This document shows positions 62,265 through 64,000 of a stretch of DNA of 64,000 nt, piece after piece (positions within the stretch are counted from its first letter, which is position 1; each line of letters opens with the position of its first letter). This DNA is from Shinella sp. XGS7. Lineage in GTDB: Bacteria > Pseudomonadota > Gammaproteobacteria > Burkholderiales > Burkholderiaceae_C. The stretch lies in contig NZ_CP084758.1 in the NCBI RefSeq assembly GCF_020535565.1, positions 124,001 to 188,000 on the forward strand, given 5' to 3'. Both the position numbers and the translations under genes were made by a program. The notes under the pieces were generated by a model that was given only the letters and a program-made list of their open reading frames with translations, was not told the DNA's origin and did not search any database.

Positions 62265-63618
62265 GACGCAGCACCTCGTCCAGCGTGGCCCTCACGGCCT
62301 TGAAGAGGAAGTGCGCGGCCTCGGCATCGATCAGATAGGGCGGCATCAGGTAGACCGTGGCCCCTATGGGCCGTATCAGCAGCTCGCGCTCGCGCGCGGC
62401 CAGATGGAAGCGCTCGGCGAAGCGTTCGCCCGGCTGCTTCACATCGAAAGCCAGCACCATGCCGCGCTGGCGCAGATGCGCCAGGCGCGCGTCCTCGGCC
62501 AGGGGCGCGAAGGCCCGGGCCAGCAGGGCCGCCTGCGCCTGATTGGCCTGCAGCTGGCCCTGCAGCTCGAAGCGGTCCAGCACCGCGTTCGCCGCCGCGC
62601 AGGCCAGGGCATTGCCGGTGTAGGAGTGCGAGTGCAGAAAGCCGCGCCCCACGTCCTGCTCGTCCCAGAAGGCCTGGAACACGGCATCCGCGCTCAGCAC
62701 CAGGGACAGCGGCAGGGTGCCGCCGGTGATGCCTTTGGAGAGCAGCAGGAAGTCAGGCCACAAGGTATCGGCTTGGCCCCCTCGGGGGGCGGACGGCGTA
62801 CCCGCCGGCCGGGAGCTCACTTGTTCCCAGGCAAAGAAGGTCCCGGTGCGGCCGCAGCCCACGGCGATCTCATCAGCGATCAGATGCACCTCGAACTCGC
62901 TGCAGAGCTGGCGCAGGCCGCGCAGGTAGTCGGGGCTGTGCATCACCATGCCGGCCGCGCCCTGGATCAGGGGCTCGACGATCAGGGCCGCGATCTGGGC
63001 GTGGCGCTGCTCAAGCAGCGTCCGCATCGCGGCCAGGGCCTGCGCCTCATTGCCCAGGCGGCTGTCGGGCGAGTCCACGATATGGGCGCGCATCAGCAGC
63101 GGGTCGTAGGCGTCGCGAAACACCGCGACATCGGTCACGGCCAGCGCGCCGATGGTCTCGCCGTGGTAGCCGTTTCGCAGGCAGACGAACTCGCGCTTTT
63201 CACTGCGGCCGCGGTTGCGCCAGCTGTGGAAGCTCTGCTTGAGCGCGATCTCCACGGCGCTGGCGCCGTCACTGGCAAAGAAGCAATGGCCCAGGGCGCC
63301 ACCGGTCCGGGCCGAGAGCCGCTCGGCCAGGCGCACGGCCGGCTCGTGGGTGCAGCCGGCCAGCATCACATGCGGCAGGGTGTCGAGCTGCTGCTTGATG
63401 GCGGTGTTCAGGCAGGCGTCCGAGTGGCCGAAGAGATTGACCCACCACGAGGAACAGGCGTCAAAGTAGCGGCGGCCCTGCGCATCAAAGAGCCAGGCGC
63501 CCTCGCCGCGCATGATGGGCAGGGGCGGCAGCTTCTCGGCACGCGCCATCTGGGTGCAGGGGTGCCACACCGCATCCAGGCTGCGGCGCTGCAAGTCTTC
63601 TGGTACTGCCAAAGACAT
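62257..63618 (-). CDS. bioA: Adenosylmethionine-8-amino-7-oxononanoate aminotransferase with an in-frame insertion
   Basis: 453 residues, class III aminotransferase. VWHPCTQM, SSWWVNLFGHS, DEIAVGCGRTGTFFAWEQ, PLP lysine in LLLSKGITGGTLPL, and GRGFLHSHSYTGNALA. Uses SAM as amino donor to make DAPA. About residues 265-285 (VSSRPAGTPSAPRGGQAD) lie between the DE..FAWEQ strand and the WPDFLLLSKG strand, where related enzymes have only a few residues; this is the translated short repeat at 62764-62823. Start taken at ATG 63618 (MSLAVPEDLQ); ATG 63654 is possible. Neither has a ribosome-binding site. Confidence 0.94.
   Translation of the reverse strand: MSLAVPEDLQRRSLDAVWHPCTQMARAEKLPPLPIMRGEGAWLFDAQGRRYFDACSSWWVNLFGHSDACLNTAIKQQLDTLPHVMLAGCTHEPAVRLAERLSARTGGALGHCFFASDGASAVEIALKQSFHSWRNRGRSEKREFVCLRNGYHGETIGALAVTDVAVFRDAYDPLLMRAHIVDSPDSRLGNEAQALAAMRTLLEQRHAQIAALIVEPLIQGAAGMVMHSPDYLRGLRQLCSEFEVHLIADEIAVGCGRTGTFFAWEQVSSRPAGTPSAPRGGQADTLWPDFLLLSKGITGGTLPLSLVLSADAVFQAFWDEQDVGRGFLHSHSYTGNALACAAANAVLDRFELQGQLQANQAQAALLARAFAPLAEDARLAHLRQRGMVLAFDVKQPGERFAERFHLAARERELLIRPIGATVYLMPPYLIDAEAAHFLFKAVRATLDEVLRHG
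62764..62823. repeat. Short GC-palindromic repeat, copy 2 (in-frame insertion in bioA)
   Basis: Core GGCCCCCTCGGGGGGC at 62775-62790, resembling the bioD copy at 61002. About 60 bases, a multiple of three, so the bioA frame is kept. Confidence 0.55.
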
Positions 63619-63631
63619 GATGTTGTTCAGC

Positions 63632-64000
63632 TCATCCACGGCCGGGCTTTGCATGCCCGGCCGCTTCGCCAGGCGTCGGCGAGGCCGCAGTGGCCTCACC
63701 TCGGTCCTGGCTCAGCCAGGACGGCTTGCTCTTGTTCAGGAAACTCTGCACGCCCTCGCGCCCCTCGGCGCTGGCGCGGATGTCGGCGATGCGGCGTGCG
63801 GTGTCATCGCGCAGCGCGGGCGTGATGGGCGCATGGGCCAGGTCCTGCACCAGCTTCTTGCAGGCGCGCACGGCGGCCGGGCCGTTGGCGCACAGGGCGG
63901 CGACCAGGGCGTCCACCTTCTCGTCCAGCTGCTCGGGGGTGGTCACCAGCTCATGCACCAGGCCCAGGCGATGCGCGTCGGCGGCCGAGAAGCGCTCGGC
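63632..64000 (-). CDS. Enoyl-CoA hydratase, probably methylglutaconyl-CoA hydratase (5' end outside window)
   Basis: C-terminal 122 residues of a crotonase-family protein, open to the right edge. Reads AERFSAADAHRLGLVHELV, the usual crotonase segment after the active site, then the helical tail (AALCANGPAAVRACKKLVQDL, EGREGVQSFLNKSKPSWL). The last motif is typical of methylglutaconyl-CoA hydratases of leucine degradation, and MCC alpha and HMG-CoA lyase lie downstream in the same transcription direction. It ends 13 bases before bioA. Confidence 0.85.
   Translation of the reverse strand, partial: AERFSAADAHRLGLVHELVTTPEQLDEKVDALVAALCANGPAAVRACKKLVQDLAHAPITPALRDDTARRIADIRASAEGREGVQSFLNKSKPSWLSQDRGEATAASPTPGEAAGHAKPGRG

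Overview
This is a GC-rich (roughly 70% by eye), gene-dense chromosomal window with the codon habits (CTG, GCC, GTG) and gene content of a betaproteobacterium of the Burkholderiales. Two PEP-CTERM proteins, an intact biotin/leucine-catabolism operon, QseBC-like and LytS/LytTR-like signalling and an AcrAB-OprM-type pump point to the Roseateles/Mitsuaria/Rubrivivax neighbourhood; this is inferred from style, not from a marker gene. I saw no rRNA, tRNA, CRISPR array, insertion sequence or prophage.

Layout. 1-5.5 kb: trehalose metabolism (a membrane-anchored OtsA, OtsB, a downstream MarR regulator and a divergent GH15 hydrolase). 5.6-12.6 kb: a degenerate GGDEF protein, a PhoX-like phosphatase with a PEP-CTERM partner, an EipA-like protein, a PilZ protein with no standard start codon in the right place, a PEP-CTERM glycerophosphodiesterase and an alpha/beta hydrolase. 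12.7-18.2 kb: a LytS-type kinase, a second kinase-like protein lacking all catalytic motifs, a LytTR regulator, a periplasmic binding protein, a cytochrome c and a beta-lactamase-fold enzyme. 18.3-30.3 kb: the most unusual region. An arginase-like enzyme, a FemAB/GNAT-type acyltransferase and a hydrolase diverge from an OMF-ABC-MFP exporter fused by overlaps to a HAD phosphatase and a class III aminotransferase. An ACP-ketosynthase pair and two SMR-like membrane proteins follow. It looks like a self-contained biosynthesis and export system for an acyl/amine metabolite that I cannot name. 30.3-37.7 kb: a structured non-coding stretch, a small conserved protein, and an RND tripartite pump with its TetR regulator and a near-perfect AcrR-type operator. 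37.8-47.3 kb: YgiQ, envelope-stress small membrane proteins, a REC-GGDEF-EAL protein, a chemoreceptor, a PPi-type phosphofructokinase and a VOC protein. 47.3-53.0 kb: a GIN-domain lipoprotein and MipA-like porin divergent from an OmpR/EnvZ-type pair, with four phased direct repeats between them, then an LRV-like repeat protein and a dienelactone hydrolase. 53.1-64 kb: AdhP, a subtilase, then one seven-gene operon on the minus strand in which bioA-F-D-B sits between leucine-degradation genes (enoyl-CoA hydratase, MCC alpha, HMG-CoA lyase).

Two genes (the RND pump protein and MCC alpha) contain internal blocks whose codon use is clearly unlike the rest of the window and resembles alphaproteobacteria. 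These are either recombination tracts or assembly chimeras and should be checked before the sequence is trusted there. Gene starts were chosen by ribosome-binding site, overlap with the upstream stop and domain boundaries; all family assignments are from reading motifs, not from database searches.
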